A stretch of 64,000 nt of DNA from Lysobacter gummosus (GTDB lineage: Bacteria > Pseudomonadota > Gammaproteobacteria > Xanthomonadales > Xanthomonadaceae), in the NCBI RefSeq assembly GCF_001442805.1, contig NZ_CP011131.1, positions 2,480,001 to 2,544,000 of the forward strand, written 5' to 3'. The position numbers were made by a program, and so were the translations under genes. Under the pieces are notes generated by a model. It was not told where the DNA came from, did not search any database, and saw only the letters and a program-made list of their open reading frames with translations. Position 1 is the stretch's first letter; each line of letters begins with the position of its first letter. Positions 62,756 through 64,000 of this stretch are shown one piece after another.

Positions 62756-64000
62756 GTGAGCCAGCATCAGAACCGCAAGCCGAGCCAAGGCCATGCATCG
62801 CAACAGATTACCGGCCGTTCGCGCGGCTTCGCGCATCGCAACGTCCTGACCGCGGCGACGCTCGCGGCCTTGTACCTGCCGCTGCTCGCGCAGGCGCAGG
62901 ACGCAGCGCCCGCCGCGGCGGGCGAGGTCAAGGCGATCGACAAGATCACCGTCACCGGTTCGCGCATCAAGCGCGCGGAAATCGAAGGCCCGGCGCCGGT
63001 CACGGTGATCACCACCGAGCAGATCAAGCGCGAAGGCTTCGCCAACGTGTACGAGGCGCTGAGCTCGCTGACCGAAGTCACCGGCTCCGTCCAGGCCGAC
63101 GTCAACAAGGGCCCCACGCCCAACGCCAGCCCGCTGAACCTGCGCAACCTCGGCCCCGGCCGCACGCTGCTGCTGATCGACGGCCGCCGCGTCGCCGACT
63201 ATCCCTTGCCCTACGAGGGCCGCGGCAACTTCGCCAACTTCAACAACATCCCGATGTCGGCGGTGGAGCGCATCGAAGTGCTGGCCAGCGGCGGCTCGGC
63301 GATCTACGGCTCCGACGCCATGGCCGGCGTGATCAACATCATCATGAAGAAGAACTTCAACGGCGACGAGGTTCGGATCAAGGGCGGCACCACCACCCGC
63401 GGCGGCGGCGATTCCTACGACCTGTCGTGGACGGGCGGGCGCACCGGCGAGAAGTGGAGCGCCACCTACGGCGTGCAATTGAGCGGCCGCGAAACCATCT
63501 TCGCCGGCCAGCGCGGCTTCCTCGCTTCCGATCTGGAGCCGGCCGCCACGGTGAAGCCGCTGGTCAACGATCCCTGGCCGTGGGTGTGGGGCGTGGAGCT
63601 GATCGACACCGGCGCCCGGCGCCGCGTCACCCCGCCGGCCGGCGCCTGCGACCGCTTCCAGGATCTGCCGCAGCACAACTTCCTCGGCAACGACGGCAAC
63701 GCGCCCGAGTTCCCCGGCTACAGCTGCTCGCAGTCGCGCGGCAACTCGCTGTGGAGCCTGCGCAACGGCTCGGACAACCGCTCCGGCTTCGGCAACTTCA
63801 CCTACGACTTCGACAACGGCATGCAGGCCTGGGTCAGCGCTTCGCTGTGGGACAGCGACGGCGAGTCGCGCCAGGACGAGGCGCTGCGCTTCGAACTCAA
63901 CCGCGGCGGCGCGTTCTACGACCAGAACACCGGCCGCAGCTATCAGGCGCGCCGCGCCTTCACCGTGCCCGAAGCCGGCAGCCGCGATCCGTTCCTGTTC
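62756..64000 (+). CDS. TonB-dependent receptor 2 (partial, runs off the window)
   Basis: An open frame of 415 codons starts at GTG 62756 behind GGGAGGGG and continues past the window end. After a signal peptide (LTAATLAALYLPLLAQAQ) it has IDKITVTGSRIKRAEIEGPA, a TonB-box-like segment almost identical to receptor 1. The plug NLRNLGPGRTLLLIDGRRVA, VERIEVLASGGSAIYGSDAM and AGVINIIMKKNF follows. The early barrel strands also align with receptor 1. It is a tandem paralogue under the same operator-like site, probably taking up a related or later glycan fragment. Confidence 0.92.
   Translation, partial: MSQHQNRKPSQGHASQQITGRSRGFAHRNVLTAATLAALYLPLLAQAQDAAPAAAGEVKAIDKITVTGSRIKRAEIEGPAPVTVITTEQIKREGFANVYEALSSLTEVTGSVQADVNKGPTPNASPLNLRNLGPGRTLLLIDGRRVADYPLPYEGRGNFANFNNIPMSAVERIEVLASGGSAIYGSDAMAGVINIIMKKNFNGDEVRIKGGTTTRGGGDSYDLSWTGGRTGEKWSATYGVQLSGRETIFAGQRGFLASDLEPAATVKPLVNDPWPWVWGVELIDTGARRRVTPPAGACDRFQDLPQHNFLGNDGNAPEFPGYSCSQSRGNSLWSLRNGSDNRSGFGNFTYDFDNGMQAWVSASLWDSDGESRQDEALRFELNRGGAFYDQNTGRSYQARRAFTVPEAGSRDPFLF

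Overview
The window is high-GC DNA from a gammaproteobacterium of the family Xanthomonadaceae, most likely Lysobacter or a close relative. Supporting signs are the gene order fur / recN / hrcA-grpE-dnaK-dnaJ / dapB / carA-carB / greA-rpfE-recJ, a type IV secretion effector with the Xanthomonas-type C-terminal targeting domain, a cysteine-free Fur, and a TonB-receptor-plus-glycosidase locus for N-glycans. Assignment is by recognition of protein families only; no database search was run.

Region 1 (1-13.9 kb) is a low-oxygen island. Behind the tail of a GNAT/acetyl-CoA-ligase-type protein lie an iron-permease-family protein and an MgtC/DUF4010 membrane protein. Then come adhP, a response regulator plus hybrid sensor kinase, an FNR-family regulator without N-terminal Fe-S cysteines, a ribonucleotide-reductase-like protein without a catalytic core, a tandem Usp operon with two small helical proteins, a triple-BON protein leading a cydP-cydA-cydB-cydX-ybgE operon, and a second Usp. 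Five FNR/Anr-type boxes (TTGAY-N4-RTCAA) sit in the promoters of these units at class-II-like spacing.

Region 2 (13.9-24 kb) holds a 39-bp tandem duplication, tmRNA (ssrA), a divergent pair of small HTH-type proteins with two palindromes between them, a CHASE/PAS histidine kinase, smpB, ratA-rnfH, bamE, fur and recN.

Region 3 (24-29.3 kb) is the heat-shock cluster hrcA, grpE, dnaK, dnaJ. Clear sigma-32 promoters precede grpE and dnaK.

Region 4 (29.3-49.7 kb) has a putative type IV effector with a small partner gene, a DUF3857/transglutaminase protein, dapB, a 266-bp inverted-repeat element, carA, an extra small gene, carB, greA, rpfE-like and recJ. An Hsp90-like ATPase paired with a large TPR-like protein follows.

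Region 5 (49.7-64 kb) is catabolic: a Tat-exported N4-(beta-GlcNAc)-L-asparaginase, cutC, a Tat-exported type II cholesterol oxidase, then TonB receptor, GH92 mannosidase, GH20 hexosaminidase and a second TonB receptor cut by the window end. Both receptor genes share an upstream palindrome built on GATCGATC. With the asparaginase, the glycosidases make a plausible route for dismantling N-linked glycans.

A family of interspersed palindromic repeats (79-bp units and an 85-bp hairpin) occurs at five intergenic sites downstream of genes. Most protein names are family-level identifications; small genes with no recognised family are described as unknown.
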